DNA of 64,000 bases from an uncultured Aliiroseovarius sp. (GCF_947497285.1 NZ_CANMFT010000005.1:62001-126000); one strand, 5' to 3'; shown: positions 9,957 through 20,790, numbered from the stretch's first letter. Notes: generated from the letters alone by a model not told the origin. A program made the numbers and translations.

Positions 9957-10424
9957 ATGAAAACCGTAGAAATTTCCACCCACTTGAACGCGCCTGTGGA
10001 TCAGGTTTGGAGTGAGGTGAACAAACCGCAATTGCTAATGTTCGTAGCGCATCCGGTTTTGCATTTCATACCCATTGAACCTGAAAGGCTCCCCGACCGA
10101 TGGGCGGACGGCGATTACATTTTCAAACTGAGATGGCATAACATCGTGCCATTGGGAAAGCTGGTTATTAGTATTTCGCGACCAGCAACAGAAGGCAAAT
10201 TGAGGCTTCTTAGAGATAACGGACACGGCGCATTGGTAAGACGCTGGGATCATTTGATATCACTGGAACCAGATGGCAACGGCACACGTTATACGGATCG
10301 AGTAGCGCTTGATGCTGGCATTGCTACACCTGTCGTCGCTGCCTTTGCTCGAAGTTTCTATACACATCGACAGAGACGCTGGCACAGACTTGTGGAATCG
10401 AACTTCAACTATATCCTTTCTTGA
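9957..10424 (+). CDS. SRPBCC-like (START/Bet v1 fold) protein
   Basis: MKTVEISTHLNAPVDQVWSEVNKPQLL start typical of SRPBCC proteins; visibly lower GC than neighbours. Confidence 0.6.
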   Translation: MKTVEISTHLNAPVDQVWSEVNKPQLLMFVAHPVLHFIPIEPERLPDRWADGDYIFKLRWHNIVPLGKLVISISRPATEGKLRLLRDNGHGALVRRWDHLISLEPDGNGTRYTDRVALDAGIATPVVAAFARSFYTHRQRRWHRLVESNFNYILS

Positions 10425-10506
10425 ACGCGTTTACAGACGAAAGACCCGCGTTGTGGCGCGGTCAAAAAGGGCTCTGAACCACCATCTGCCCTTTCTCCGC
10501 CCGGCC

Positions 10507-11913
10507 TCAAACCGGCAAAAGTTTCCCGGGGTTCATAATGCCCTTCGGGTCCAACGCCTGCTTGATCTGAGCCATCACGGTCAAAGCAACTTTGTCCTTG
10601 CGTCGCCGCATTGACGGCAGTTTTGACAGCCCAATACCGTGCTCTGCCGAAAAGCTGCCGCCCATCGAAATGGTCACGTCCTCGACCCGTTGCATGATGG
10701 GATCAACCAAGTCCGGGGCGCTGGGAAATACGGTATAGTGGATATTGCCGTCGCCCAGATGCGCGACCTCGATCACCTCGGCGTCGGGGTCCACCTGCCG
10801 CAACACGTCGCCCATGCGGGTCAGGAACGGTTCGACCTTGTCCAGCGGCAGGGCGATGTCGTTGTTGACCAGCGGATCGCGGGACAAGACGACTTCGGCT
10901 ACGGATTCGCGCATATGCCACATTCGTGCGCGTTGGGCGTCGTTCTGGGCGATGTTCGCGTCAAGGATGACGCCATCGTCCAGAAAGCCCGCCAAAACCT
11001 CCTCGAGCCGGTTGGTCAGGGGGATCGAGCCGTCATCGCCGGGTGTGGCGTCCTGCTCGATCGTCGATCCGATTTCGGCCAGAACATTGATGGCGTGGCT
11101 GTCCGCAAAGGGCGGGCGTTGGTCAGGGTGCTTTTCACGCAAGGCATCGAAATAACGGTCGGGCATGTATTCAAATGCCTCGACCGCGCCGCCGGTGGCA
11201 TCTTGCAGCCGGTTCAGGATGGACAGCGCATCGGCCAGAGATCCGACCGCAAGCATGGCCGTGGCACGGGCTTTGGGGGCAGGCACCAGCTTCAGAACCG
11301 CGCCCGTGATCACCGCCAGCGTGCCTTCGGATCCGATCAGCAGATTGCGCAGGTCATAGCCGGAATTGTCCTTGTGAAGCTCGCTCATCAGGTCAAGGCG
11401 GTCGCCGTTGGGCAGGACGGCCTCGATCCCGATGCACAGGTCACGGGTGTTGCCGTGGCGCACGACGTTTGACCCGCCTGCGTTGGTGGCCAGCATTCCC
11501 GCGATCATACACGATCCCTTGGCGCCGAAACTCATCGGGAACTCCAGATCATGCGCGGCGACGGCGGTTTGCAGGTTTTCCAGCACGACGCCCCCCTCAA
11601 CGATGGCAATGCGGGCGTCGGGCCGGATGTCGCGAATGTGGTTCATACGCGATAGGGAAAGCATCAAGCTGCCCTTGGGCGCGTGGGCGCCGCCTGCCAA
11701 ACCGGTATTGCCCGACACGGGAACGACCGGGGTGCCCGTGTCATGGGCGATGGCCATCACAGCCTGCACATCGCGTGTTGATCCGGGGCGCAAAACAGCA
11801 AGAGGGTCGTTGCGATACTTGCCCAGCCAGTCGCTGGCCCAAGGCGCGGTATCTGCGCCGGTCAGAACATGCGCAGCCCCGATGGCGCCTCGCAATTGGT
11901 CAAGCAATTCCAT
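10507..11913 (-). CDS. FAD-binding oxidoreductase (D-lactate dehydrogenase/GlcD type)
   Basis: PVVPVSGNTGLAGGAHAPKGSLMLSLSRMN (PCMH FAD site), LLIGSEGTLAVITGAVLKLVPAP, HLGDGNIHYTVF, GGSFSAEHGIGLSK. Confidence 0.9.
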   Translation of the reverse strand: MELLDQLRGAIGAAHVLTGADTAPWASDWLGKYRNDPLAVLRPGSTRDVQAVMAIAHDTGTPVVPVSGNTGLAGGAHAPKGSLMLSLSRMNHIRDIRPDARIAIVEGGVVLENLQTAVAAHDLEFPMSFGAKGSCMIAGMLATNAGGSNVVRHGNTRDLCIGIEAVLPNGDRLDLMSELHKDNSGYDLRNLLIGSEGTLAVITGAVLKLVPAPKARATAMLAVGSLADALSILNRLQDATGGAVEAFEYMPDRYFDALREKHPDQRPPFADSHAINVLAEIGSTIEQDATPGDDGSIPLTNRLEEVLAGFLDDGVILDANIAQNDAQRARMWHMRESVAEVVLSRDPLVNNDIALPLDKVEPFLTRMGDVLRQVDPDAEVIEVAHLGDGNIHYTVFPSAPDLVDPIMQRVEDVTISMGGSFSAEHGIGLSKLPSMRRRKDKVALTVMAQIKQALDPKGIMNPGKLLPV

Positions 11914-12066
11914 GTTATTCTGTTCCTGTTTCGATTGCGTCAGGATAAGTCCTGCAGCTGCCAAGGTATAGCCACGATGCATACGGGCGTGACAGGTCAG
12001 CGTCTGGGTGTTAGCGATATCTAACCGCTTACGGGCGGCAGATCACCACGACGACCGGAGTTTTTC

Positions 12067-13533
12067 ATGACCTACATCCTTGCGATTGATCAGGGAACCA
12101 CATCTTCCCGTGCCATCCTGTTTGATGAAAAGATGCGCCCGACGCGCACGGCGCAACAGGAATTCAAGCAGCATTTCCCGGCATCGGGTTGGGTCGAACA
12201 TGACCCGGAAGAGATTTGGAAAACGGTTCGTGAAACCTGCCTTGAGGTTGCTGCTGGCACAGACGTCGCGGCAATCGGTATTACCAACCAGCGCGAAACG
12301 ACGCTGGTGTGGGACCGCGCGACAGGCAAGCCCATTCACAATGCCATCGTTTGGCAAGACAGGCGCACCGCCGCCACCTGTGCGGCGCTGAAAAAGACCG
12401 GGCACGAGGCGTTTGTGACTGATCGCACCGGGCTGTTGCTGGACCCCTATTTCTCGGCCACCAAACTGGCGTGGATCTTGGACAATGTGGATGGTGCCCG
12501 CGCCCGGGCTGAAGCAGGCGAGCTGGCATTCGGCACGGTCGACACGTTCCTGATCTGGCGCTTGACGGGCGGGGCGCGGCATGTGACCGACGCCACCAAT
12601 GCCGCGCGCACCATGCTCTACGACATCAAGATCGGCGCGTGGGATGCCGATATCTGCCGCCTTCTGGACATTCCGATGTCTCTGCTGCCCGAGGTGCTGG
12701 ATTGCGCCGCCGACTTCGGCACGACCGATTTGCTGGGCGGCGCGACGCCGATCCTTGGCGTGGCGGGCGACCAGCAGGCGGCCACGATCGGGCAGGCGTG
12801 CTTCAAGCCGGGCATGATGAAATCGACCTATGGCACTGGTTGCTTTGCGCTGCTCAATACAGGCGACAAGCCAGTTGCCTCGACCAACCGATTGCTGACC
12901 ACCATTGCTTATCAGCTGGACAGCACGCCGACCTATGCGCTGGAAGGGTCCATCTTCATCGCGGGGGCTGCCGTGCAATGGCTGCGTGACGGGCTGGGGA
13001 TCATCGAGGATGCGGCGCAGACCGGTGAACTGGCCCAAGCCGCTGATCCCGAACAAGAGGTCATCCTTGTCCCGGCCTTCACAGGTCTTGGTGCGCCCTA
13101 TTGGGACGCGGAATGTCGCGGCGCGATGTTTGGCCTGACGCGTGGATCCGGCCCCAAGGAATTCGCCCGTGCGGCGTTGGAAAGCGTCGGATTTCAGACC
13201 CGCGATTTGCTAGATGCGATGCAGGCGGATATGGGCCATGCCAGCGATACCGTGCTACGCGTCGACGGCGGCATGGCGGCGTCTGACTGGACCATGCAGT
13301 TTCTGGCCGACATCACCGGGGCGGCGGTGGATCGCCCGACTGTTCTGGAAACCACCGCGTTGGGCGCGGCTTGGTTGGCGGGAATGAAAGCGGGAATTTA
13401 CCCTGATCAGGACGGGTTTGCCGCGCGCTGGGCACTTGACCACCGGTTCGAGGCCCAGATGGACGAAGCCACGCGCAACCGCCGCTACGAAGCATGGAAA
13501 GATGCCGTCAGACGGACTCTTACGCACCCGTAG
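12067..13533 (+). CDS. glpK: Glycerol kinase
   Basis: [59 protein letters not shown]. Confidence 0.96.
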   Translation: MTYILAIDQGTTSSRAILFDEKMRPTRTAQQEFKQHFPASGWVEHDPEEIWKTVRETCLEVAAGTDVAAIGITNQRETTLVWDRATGKPIHNAIVWQDRRTAATCAALKKTGHEAFVTDRTGLLLDPYFSATKLAWILDNVDGARARAEAGELAFGTVDTFLIWRLTGGARHVTDATNAARTMLYDIKIGAWDADICRLLDIPMSLLPEVLDCAADFGTTDLLGGATPILGVAGDQQAATIGQACFKPGMMKSTYGTGCFALLNTGDKPVASTNRLLTTIAYQLDSTPTYALEGSIFIAGAAVQWLRDGLGIIEDAAQTGELAQAADPEQEVILVPAFTGLGAPYWDAECRGAMFGLTRGSGPKEFARAALESVGFQTRDLLDAMQADMGHASDTVLRVDGGMAASDWTMQFLADITGAAVDRPTVLETTALGAAWLAGMKAGIYPDQDGFAARWALDHRFEAQMDEATRNRRYEAWKDAVRRTLTHP

Positions 13534-13762
13534 ATTTGGTCGAATGATAAATCCCTTCGGGCAGGTTTAGTGCCGCTGTCAGGTCGCCAAGCTGCGCGGG
13601 CGACAATGTAATTCGATGCACCTGATCGGTGCGCGGATCCCATTGTTCCAGCGTGACGCAATCGTCAAACGCGTTGATGGTGACATCCTCGTTCAAATGC
13701 TCGCGCCCTTCGTCCACAAGGGTGACGACGGTGGCGTCAAATTCGTGCTCAATGGTAAACAT
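13520..13762 (-). CDS. Conserved-looking hypothetical protein (80 aa)
   Basis: Balanced acidic composition; convergent with glpK, short overlap at the 3' end. Confidence 0.55.
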   Translation of the reverse strand: MFTIEHEFDATVVTLVDEGREHLNEDVTINAFDDCVTLEQWDPRTDQVHRITLSPAQLGDLTAALNLPEGIYHSTKSTGA

Positions 13763-13855
13763 GGGTCGAGTTTACGCGATCACACGCCAAAGGCCAGTGC
13801 ATCCTATGGTCGCGGCGGTTTGCGGCGGATATACAGGGGCGATCAGCGGGGGCAT

Positions 13856-14242
13856 ATGCAACAGTTCACTGGATTCCTTACCGACCGAGGGTCGAAATAC
13901 GCCGTATCCGGCGGCCCCGTCGCGTCGCGCGAAGAGGTGAAGGCGTTCTTGAAAACGCTGACGCGCGACAAACGGTTCGCCAAGGCATCTCATAATACAT
14001 GGGCGGCGATAATACCCGAGGATGGCCCGTCAAAAGGTGATGACGGAGAAGCCGGGGCAGGGCTGGTCATCCTACGGATGCTGGAGCGAGAGGGGTTGCA
14101 GGGTCACATCATCGTTGTCACCCGTTGGTTTGGTGGCACGAAATTGGGGGGTGACAGATTTCGCCGCGTGCAGGACTGCGTGGACCACTATATCGCCCAC
14201 GCCGATCTGGCCGCGCACGGGTTGTCGACCAAAGCTAAGTGA
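13856..14242 (+). CDS. YigZ/IMPACT-family protein
   Basis: KASHNTWAAIIPEDGPSKGDDGEAGAGLVILRMLEREGLQGHIIVVTRWFGGTKLGGDRFRRV is the IMPACT core (TRWFGGxKLG). Confidence 0.85.
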   Translation: MQQFTGFLTDRGSKYAVSGGPVASREEVKAFLKTLTRDKRFAKASHNTWAAIIPEDGPSKGDDGEAGAGLVILRMLEREGLQGHIIVVTRWFGGTKLGGDRFRRVQDCVDHYIAHADLAAHGLSTKAK

Positions 14243-14256
14243 CCGACACACGGTGG

Positions 14257-14715
14257 TCAGGTGCCGCTTTCTTCTTCCAGATGCAACTTCATGTCGATCA
14301 GCACATGTTGCAGCGCCAGTGTTTCACGCAACAGGCGTTTGGCTTCGTTGATGGTGATAACGCCATCCTCGATCGATTGCTGATACTCGGCCATCAACAT
14401 GGCAAACCGCTGCGATAAGGCAATCACGTCCGAGTTCACGCCGCCACCAGGGGCGTTCTTGCGATCTGCATCATAGGACATCGACGCGCCGCGCAATTCT
14501 GCCAGCGCGCTGGTGACATGGGGATAGCTTGCGGCTTTTTCCAACGCCGCGACCGCGTCAACGGGCATGAACCGGTCGGTGTGCTCGTCACTGTCTGAAT
14601 AATACCGCCCAAGTGTTGCCTTCGACTTGCCGGTCAAAGAGCACGCGGTCTCAAGTCCGACATCCTTGACCAAGGCCTCGGTGTGCTTTTTCAGGTAGTT
14701 TCCAATACTCGACAT
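14257..14715 (-). CDS. Hypothetical protein with possible phage-regulator-like HTH at the N-terminus
   Basis: MSSIGNYLKKHTEALVKDVGLETACSLTGKSKATLGRYYS... looks like a helix-turn-helix; C-terminal helical region. Confidence 0.55.
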   Translation of the reverse strand: MSSIGNYLKKHTEALVKDVGLETACSLTGKSKATLGRYYSDSDEHTDRFMPVDAVAALEKAASYPHVTSALAELRGASMSYDADRKNAPGGGVNSDVIALSQRFAMLMAEYQQSIEDGVITINEAKRLLRETLALQHVLIDMKLHLEEESGT

Positions 14716-15099
14716 ATACCAAACCTCTTTCCTCAGCACGGCGCTGTGGGGAATTGCGTCATTCTTTTCCCATTATTCGGCGCGCAAGGGAATGGCTTAA
14801 TTGTTTCATAGCGAGTTGGTGAGTTTCAAGAGTGCAAGGCGCATGTTGCGCCAGCACGTGAAAAGGGTCCACGGCGTGTTTCGCGGTGGAGTGTTGGGGC
14901 AGGTGTCCCGGCGCAAGTCGGTAAGCAGTTGTAATGAGTTTGAGGTCCGTTCCATCCCCAAGGGCCAAGCGCCCGCAGACCTCGTTTCCGGTTTTGCTTA
15001 CCGACCCCTTTTCATATGCTAACCCACGCCCGCCGTTTGCCTGCGTGGTTGATGGCAACAACACTTGATCCTGCACGTCGGGCGGCGTAATGCGTCGAT

Positions 15100-15693
15100 A
15101 TGGCCAAGCTCTATTTTCAATATTCGACGATGAATGCGGGGAAATCGACCCTGCTGCTGCAAGCCAGCCATAACTATGGCGAACGCGGTATGGAGACCTA
15201 TCTGATCACCGCGAAGCTTGATCATCGGGCTGGTTCCGCTCGTATCGGAAGCCGGATCGGTATCGGGTCAGATGCCGACACGTTCGCGGTGGGCGAGGAT
15301 CTGTTTGCGAAAATCCAATCACGACTGAATGCCAGCCCGTGTGCTTGCGTGTTCATTGACGAAGCCCAATTTCTTGAACCCGATCAGGTGTGGCAACTGG
15401 CGCGTGCGGTCGATGACCTCGGCGTGCCTGTCATGTGCTACGGATTGCGCGTTGATTTTCAGGGCAATCTGTTTCCGGGATCGGCGGCGTTGCTGGCGCT
15501 GGCAGATGAAATGCGCGAGGTGCGCACGATTTGCCATTGCGGCAAGAAAGCCACGATGGTGGTGCGGCAAGACGATGCCGGTAACGTGCTGACCGATGGT
15601 GATCAGGTGCAGATCGGTGGGAACGAGACCTATGTTTCGCTCTGCCGCCGTCACTGGCGCGAGGCGGTCGGGGATCCTGACACCGGCGCTTAG
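15100..15693 (+). CDS. tdk: Thymidine kinase
   Basis: MAKLYFQYSTMNAGKSTLLLQASHNY, CVFIDEAQFLEPDQV, CHCGKKATMVVR. Confidence 0.95.
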   Translation: MAKLYFQYSTMNAGKSTLLLQASHNYGERGMETYLITAKLDHRAGSARIGSRIGIGSDADTFAVGEDLFAKIQSRLNASPCACVFIDEAQFLEPDQVWQLARAVDDLGVPVMCYGLRVDFQGNLFPGSAALLALADEMREVRTICHCGKKATMVVRQDDAGNVLTDGDQVQIGGNETYVSLCRRHWREAVGDPDTGA

Positions 15694-15694
15694 G

Positions 15695-16648
15695 TCAGAC
15701 AGGGCTAACCAAATCGTCACCCGCCGCGAAGGCTTCCAGGTTTTCTACGGCCAACATGCCCATCGCGGTGCGCACCTCTAACGTCGCGGTGCCCAGATGG
15801 GGCAGCAGGGTGACGTTTTCGCGGGCAATCAGCGCGTCGGGCACTTTGGGTTCAAACTCGTAAACGTCCAGCCCCGCGCCCGCGATTTGCCCTGCGTCCA
15901 GCGCGTTGATCAGGGCGGCCTCATCCACAATCTCTCCGCGCGCGATGTTCACGAAGATGGCGTGGTTTTGCATGGCTGCGAAGGTGTCAGCGTTGATCAG
16001 GTGACGGGTGTCAGCCCCGCCCGGCACGGCGACGACTAGGATATCACAGGCGGCGGCAACGTCCCCAATGCTGTCCATCTGGCGCGCCGGGAAAGACGGG
16101 GATTTCGGGGAGCGGTTGTAGAACACGACGTCCATCCCGAACCCATGATGACACCGCGCGGCAATCGCCTCGCCAATCCGCCCCATGCCAATGATGCCGA
16201 TGGTCTTGCCGGTGACGTGCATTCCCAGCATTTGTGTCGGGTGCCATCCCTCCCATTGACCTGCGCGCACCAGCCGTTCGCCTTCACCCGCCCGGCGCGC
16301 GGTCATCAGGATCAGCGTCATCGCCGTGTCGGCGGTGGCGTCTGTCACCGCGCCCGGTGTGTTTGAGACTGCGACGCCATGCGCGCGGGCGGCGTCCACG
16401 TCGATATGGTTGTAGCCCACACCGAAATTGGCCAGCAACTTGGCGCGGATAGTCCCTGCCGCCTTGAACACCTCGGCCGAGTAGAAATCGCCCAGCGTGG
16501 GCAGCACCAGGTCGAAATCACGCAGGCTCGTCACCATCTCGTCATGCGACATGGATGTGGTATCCTCGCGCAGAGTCACATCGAAACCGGCACGGGCGCG
16601 GTCGATCACGGCGTCGGGCAGGGGGCGAGAGATAAAGAGCTTCATCAA
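15695..16648 (-). CDS. D-2-hydroxyacid dehydrogenase (glyoxylate/hydroxypyruvate reductase-like)
   Basis: ANFGVGYNHIDVDAARAHGVAVSNTPGAVTDATAD, GKTIGIIGMGRIGEAIA, FVNIARGEIVDEAAL. Confidence 0.9.
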   Translation of the reverse strand: MMKLFISRPLPDAVIDRARAGFDVTLREDTTSMSHDEMVTSLRDFDLVLPTLGDFYSAEVFKAAGTIRAKLLANFGVGYNHIDVDAARAHGVAVSNTPGAVTDATADTAMTLILMTARRAGEGERLVRAGQWEGWHPTQMLGMHVTGKTIGIIGMGRIGEAIAARCHHGFGMDVVFYNRSPKSPSFPARQMDSIGDVAAACDILVVAVPGGADTRHLINADTFAAMQNHAIFVNIARGEIVDEAALINALDAGQIAGAGLDVYEFEPKVPDALIARENVTLLPHLGTATLEVRTAMGMLAVENLEAFAAGDDLVSPV

Positions 16649-16989
16649 TACATCCTTGCGCCGTTGGGCACAGATTTATCCGGGGTCAACAGCACGATAT
16701 CTTCGTTCTCGTCAGGTAGGCCAAGCACCAGAACCTCGCTCATCACCGGGCCGATCTGGCGAGGTGGGAAGTTGACGACGGCCAGAACCTCTTTGCCCAC
16801 CAGCATTTCGGGGTCGTAATGCGTGGTGATCTGGGCCGAGCTTTTCTTCTCGCCAAGCTCTGGCCCGAAATCGACCCAAAGCTTGATGGCGGGCTTGCGG
16901 GCCTCGGGGAAGGGTTCGGCGCGGGTGATGGTCCCCTTGCGAATGTCCACTTTCAGGAAATCGTCGAAGCTAAGATCACCCATTTGCAA
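16645..16989 (-). CDS. tRNA-binding (CsaA-like) protein
   Basis: VDIRKGTITRAEPFPEARKPAIKLWVDFGPELGEKKSSAQITTHY, VLAVVNFPPRQIG. Confidence 0.85.
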   Translation of the reverse strand: MQMGDLSFDDFLKVDIRKGTITRAEPFPEARKPAIKLWVDFGPELGEKKSSAQITTHYDPEMLVGKEVLAVVNFPPRQIGPVMSEVLVLGLPDENEDIVLLTPDKSVPNGARMY

Positions 16990-17803
16990 GCTCCTTGGAT
17001 CGGTTGGCGGCGGCTGCGACGGCGCGGTTCAGCAGGGCGGGGAAGCCGTCTGTTTCGTTCATCAACACCTCAAGCGCGGCTGCCGTGGTGCCGCCGGGGC
17101 TGGTCACGTTGACCCTCAGTTGCGCGGGATCATCATCCGATTGCATCGCCAGCGCGCCTGCACCGGCGACGGTGGCCTTGGCAAGCTGCAATGATAGCTC
17201 TGGTGCCAGACCCTGCGTCGCCCCTGCAGCGGCCAGCGTTTCAATCAGGTGAAAGACATAGGCGGGGCCAGAGCCGGACACGGCGGTCACGGCGTCCATC
17301 TGATGCTCGCCGTCCAGTTGGACAACTTGCCCGACGGCGGACAATAGCGCCTCGGCCATATCCAGATGGGCGGGGGTCGCTTGATCGTTGCCGCAGATCG
17401 CCGTGATGCCGCGCGCGATGGCGGCGGGGGTGTTGGGCATGGCGCGGATGATCGGGGTTTGGTCCCCCAGCATCGCCTCGTAGGTGGCGATCGAGGTGCC
17501 CGCCGCGACCGACAGAAACAGCGTGTCGCCATTGCCGAATCCGGCCAGTGTGGGCAGCGCATCTGCCATCATCTGCGGTTTAACGGCGACCAGAACGATC
17601 GCCGGGTTGTCGGGCAGGTTCACGTTCAAGTTCAGACCCTCCTGCGCAGACAGCCAGTCCGATGGATAGGGATCGTTCACCCAGACCGACCCGGCGGGTA
17701 GACCTTGTGCCAGCCAACCTTCCAGCATCGCCGACCCCATTTTTCCGCAGCCCAGAAGCACAAGACCGCGTGCTTCCAGATCCTTCATATCACCAGCGCC
17801 CAT
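16976..17803 (-). CDS. proC: Pyrroline-5-carboxylate reductase
   Basis: LVLLGCGKMGSAMLEGWL, IRAMPNTPAAIARGITAI, AVSGSGPAYVFHLIETLAAAG, VTSPGGTTAAALEVL. Confidence 0.95.
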   Translation of the reverse strand: MGAGDMKDLEARGLVLLGCGKMGSAMLEGWLAQGLPAGSVWVNDPYPSDWLSAQEGLNLNVNLPDNPAIVLVAVKPQMMADALPTLAGFGNGDTLFLSVAAGTSIATYEAMLGDQTPIIRAMPNTPAAIARGITAICGNDQATPAHLDMAEALLSAVGQVVQLDGEHQMDAVTAVSGSGPAYVFHLIETLAAAGATQGLAPELSLQLAKATVAGAGALAMQSDDDPAQLRVNVTSPGGTTAAALEVLMNETDGFPALLNRAVAAAANRSKELANG

Positions 17804-17860
17804 GATGCGTCCTCCGTTGTTGAGGTCATGGATAACGCGCGGCTTGGGCGTGGGGCCAGC

Positions 17861-17888
17861 AAAAAAGCCCGGTCATCGACCGAGCTTT
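17861..17888 (-). terminator. Rho-independent terminator for the ybjN-like gene (minus strand)
   Basis: On the minus strand GCTCGGTC-GAT-GACCGGGC followed by TTTTTT. Located between proC and the YbjN-like gene. Confidence 0.7.
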
Positions 17889-17913
17889 TCTGATGGAATG
17901 TCGAAAGTTGGGT

Positions 17914-18417
17914 TCAGGCGCGGCCGTAAGCTTCCGCGATGGCAACCTGAAGCGCGTCGTCTATGGTGCGATCGGTCCAGCAGACCAGTTGGAAGGCGGG
18001 ATAGAACCGCTCGGACGTGGCGACTGCACTAGAGATCAGTTGATCGATCTGTTGCGGGCTGACGATCTGCCCGCCGTTCAGCGCAAGACCATAGCGATAG
18101 ACCATGAGGCGCTGGTCGTGCCAATAGGTGAACGCCCCCGTCCAGCACATGTCGTTGGTGCGGTTCAGGGCTTCGTAAAGGCGCGGCAGACTGTCCTCGG
18201 GTGGCTCCATCTCGAACGTGCAAATCAGGCGCAGGGTTTCGTCATAGGGCGACCAAGCCAAGGTGATCGAATAGGTTCGCCATTGCCCCTCGACCGCCAT
18301 TGCGATCTGATCGTCCGCGACGCGGTCAAACTCCCATGCGTGATGTTGCGCAATGGTCTCGACGACGTCGATGGGGTGAAGGTCTTCACTCTCGATGAAT
18401 TGCTCGGTCGCGGACAT
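17914..18417 (-). CDS. YbjN domain-containing protein
   Basis: LICTFEMEPPEDSLPRLYEALNRTNDMCWTGAFTYWHDQRLMVYRYGL pattern typical of YbjN-family alphaproteobacterial proteins. Confidence 0.75.
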   Translation of the reverse strand: MSATEQFIESEDLHPIDVVETIAQHHAWEFDRVADDQIAMAVEGQWRTYSITLAWSPYDETLRLICTFEMEPPEDSLPRLYEALNRTNDMCWTGAFTYWHDQRLMVYRYGLALNGGQIVSPQQIDQLISSAVATSERFYPAFQLVCWTDRTIDDALQVAIAEAYGRA

Positions 18418-18728
18418 GATATTGTCCTTCCATTCGTTTCAGCTTTGCGACCGGAAGAGAACCCGATTTGGCCACTAAAGCTTGATGCCTGTACTAGGTT
18501 CGGCGTTCTACGCACCTTACCCTTACTAGATATGGTGTCAGGTCACTGAGTCGCTGTAAAGACAAACTTTCCCATGTGAAGGAGTTGTCCACAGAAAACA
18601 TTTGGTTCTCCACAGGTTAGGCCGAGTGGCCGCGAAGGGCGGAACAAAGCCGTCATTGCGTCGCCCGCTTGACCTTGCTTGCGCGAAGCCCCAGTTTGCG
18701 GCCATTGCGCAGGAGCCAGGAGCAGCAG

Positions 18729-20015
18729 GTGTCCAATCACACAACCCCGTTTTCGCGATTTGAATGGCAGATCGCGTGGCGATATCTTAGGGCGCGGCGC
18801 GCAGATGGCGGCGTCAGCACAATGACGTGGATCAGCCTGATCGGCATCACGCTGGCGGTCGCAGCCCTGATCATCACGCTGGCCGTGCGCACCGGGTTTC
18901 GGGACGAATTCGTCGATACGATCCTTGGCGCCAATGCTCATGTCGAGGTCTTCGCCCAAAGCCATGTGAATGAAACCGGTCAGGTTGTCAGCACGATTTC
19001 GGACTACGAAGGATGGGCTGACCGCATCGCCAAAGTGCCCGGTGTCACGCGCGCGGCCCCCTTGATTAAGGGTCAGGTCATGGCCAACCGCGGTCAGGCC
19101 AACGCCGGTGTCGAGGTGTTCGGCATCAGCTATGACGACCTTTTGACCATCCCGCGGATTGCCCGCCCTGAAAGCTTTCTGGGCGATATCTCGGCGTTTG
19201 AACAAGGCATCGCCATCGGGTCAGGTGTGGCCGCTGAGTTGGGGATTGGTCTGGGTGACAAGATCAAAATCATCTCGCCCAACGGGGTCAAGACAGCCTT
19301 TGGCACCAGCCCGCGGGTGAATGCCTATGAGGTGACCTATATCTTCACCGCCGGGCGCTGGGACATCGACCGCACGCGCGTCTATCTGCCCTTTGCCGAG
19401 GCGCAGAGCTTTTTCAACCGCGAAGGCACCGCAGACCAGATTGAGGTCATCGTCGAAGAGCCCGAAAAGGTGGATCGCTTGATCGAGGACATTCTGACCG
19501 CAACCGAAGAACCGTCATCCTACTGGACGTGGCGCAACCGCTCGGGCGCGTTCTTGCGGGCGTTGGATATGGAAGACAACGTGATGTTTATCATCTTGTC
19601 TGTGCTGGTGCTGATTGCGTCCATGAACATCACCTCTGGCCTGATCATGTTGGTCAAGAACAAGGGGCGCGATATTGGCATATTGCGGACGATGGGGCTG
19701 ACCGAGGGGTCGATTTTGCGCATCTTCTTTTTGTGTGGGTCGCTCACCGGGATTGTTGGAACCATTCTGGGCGTTGTCGTTGGGTGCCTGTTCGCGCTCA
19801 ACATTGACAGCATCTTTTCACTGGTAAACTTCATCGCCGGTGGGGGCGTTTGGGATCCGTCAATCCGCGGTATCTATCGGCTGCCAGCCAAGCTTGAATT
19901 CTGGGATGTCGCATCAGCGGTCGGTTTGTCACTGTCCCTGTCCTTTCTGGTGACCCTGTTCCCGGCGCGCAAAGCGGCCCGGATGAACCCGGTGGAGGCC
20001 TTGCGCTATGAGTGA
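18729..20015 (+). CDS. lolC: Lipoprotein-releasing ABC transporter permease
   Basis: [67 protein letters not shown]; followed by lolD. GTG start at 18729. Confidence 0.92.
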   Translation: MSNHTTPFSRFEWQIAWRYLRARRADGGVSTMTWISLIGITLAVAALIITLAVRTGFRDEFVDTILGANAHVEVFAQSHVNETGQVVSTISDYEGWADRIAKVPGVTRAAPLIKGQVMANRGQANAGVEVFGISYDDLLTIPRIARPESFLGDISAFEQGIAIGSGVAAELGIGLGDKIKIISPNGVKTAFGTSPRVNAYEVTYIFTAGRWDIDRTRVYLPFAEAQSFFNREGTADQIEVIVEEPEKVDRLIEDILTATEEPSSYWTWRNRSGAFLRALDMEDNVMFIILSVLVLIASMNITSGLIMLVKNKGRDIGILRTMGLTEGSILRIFFLCGSLTGIVGTILGVVVGCLFALNIDSIFSLVNFIAGGGVWDPSIRGIYRLPAKLEFWDVASAVGLSLSLSFLVTLFPARKAARMNPVEALRYE

Positions 20016-20685
20016 TCCGGTTTTGCGCCTGTCGGGCATCGAAAAGACCTATAACGAAGGCACGCCGGGCGAAATCCGGGTGCTTCGCGGGGCCGACCTT
20101 CAGATCGCGCGCGGCGAGGTCGTGGCGCTGGTCGCGCCCTCGGGATCGGGCAAGTCGACGCTTTTGCATATCGCCGGACTTCTGGATACGGCCGATGCAG
20201 GTCACGTGTCGATCAAAGGGCAGGACATGGGCGCGCAATCTGACCGAAGGCGCACGACCACCCGCCGCAACGAAGTGGGGTTCGTCTATCAATTCCACCA
20301 CCTGCTGCCGGAATTTACCGCGCTTGAGAACATCGTGCTGCCGCAACTGGCCAACGGTATCAGCGACAAGGCCGCACGCGATCACGCGATGTCGCTGATG
20401 GCGCGTGTCGGTGTGGACGGTCGCGCCACTCACCGCCCGGCCGAAATGTCGGGCGGCGAACAGCAGCGCGTTGCCTTCTGTCGGGCGCTTGCCAACCGGC
20501 CCGCGCTTTTGTTGGCAGACGAGCCGACCGGCAACCTTGATCCTGATACCGCCGACACGGTGTTCAACGCGCTGATGGAGCTGGTGCGCGATACTGGCCT
20601 GTCCGCTCTGATCGCCACCCATAACCTTGAGCTGGCATCACGGATGGACCGCACGTTGCGGCTGGACGGCGGTGTCATCGCATGA
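20008..20685 (+). CDS. lolD: Lipoprotein-releasing ABC transporter ATP-binding protein
   Basis: Walker [13 protein letters not shown], signature [32 protein letters not shown]. Confidence 0.93.
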   Translation: MSDPVLRLSGIEKTYNEGTPGEIRVLRGADLQIARGEVVALVAPSGSGKSTLLHIAGLLDTADAGHVSIKGQDMGAQSDRRRTTTRRNEVGFVYQFHHLLPEFTALENIVLPQLANGISDKAARDHAMSLMARVGVDGRATHRPAEMSGGEQQRVAFCRALANRPALLLADEPTGNLDPDTADTVFNALMELVRDTGLSALIATHNLELASRMDRTLRLDGGVIA

Positions 20686-20790
20686 CCGCTCGCGGTGGCT
20701 AACAATCCCGTGTGGTCTGGCGAAGTGGGATTGCGCCCAGCACAGGGATTGGCAAAGTCGGATCAACGTTCACCATGCTGAGCCTGCGAC

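Noticed and set aside
12043-13056. 337-aa minus-strand ORF
   Set aside because: Antisense to glpK, no protein-like motifs.
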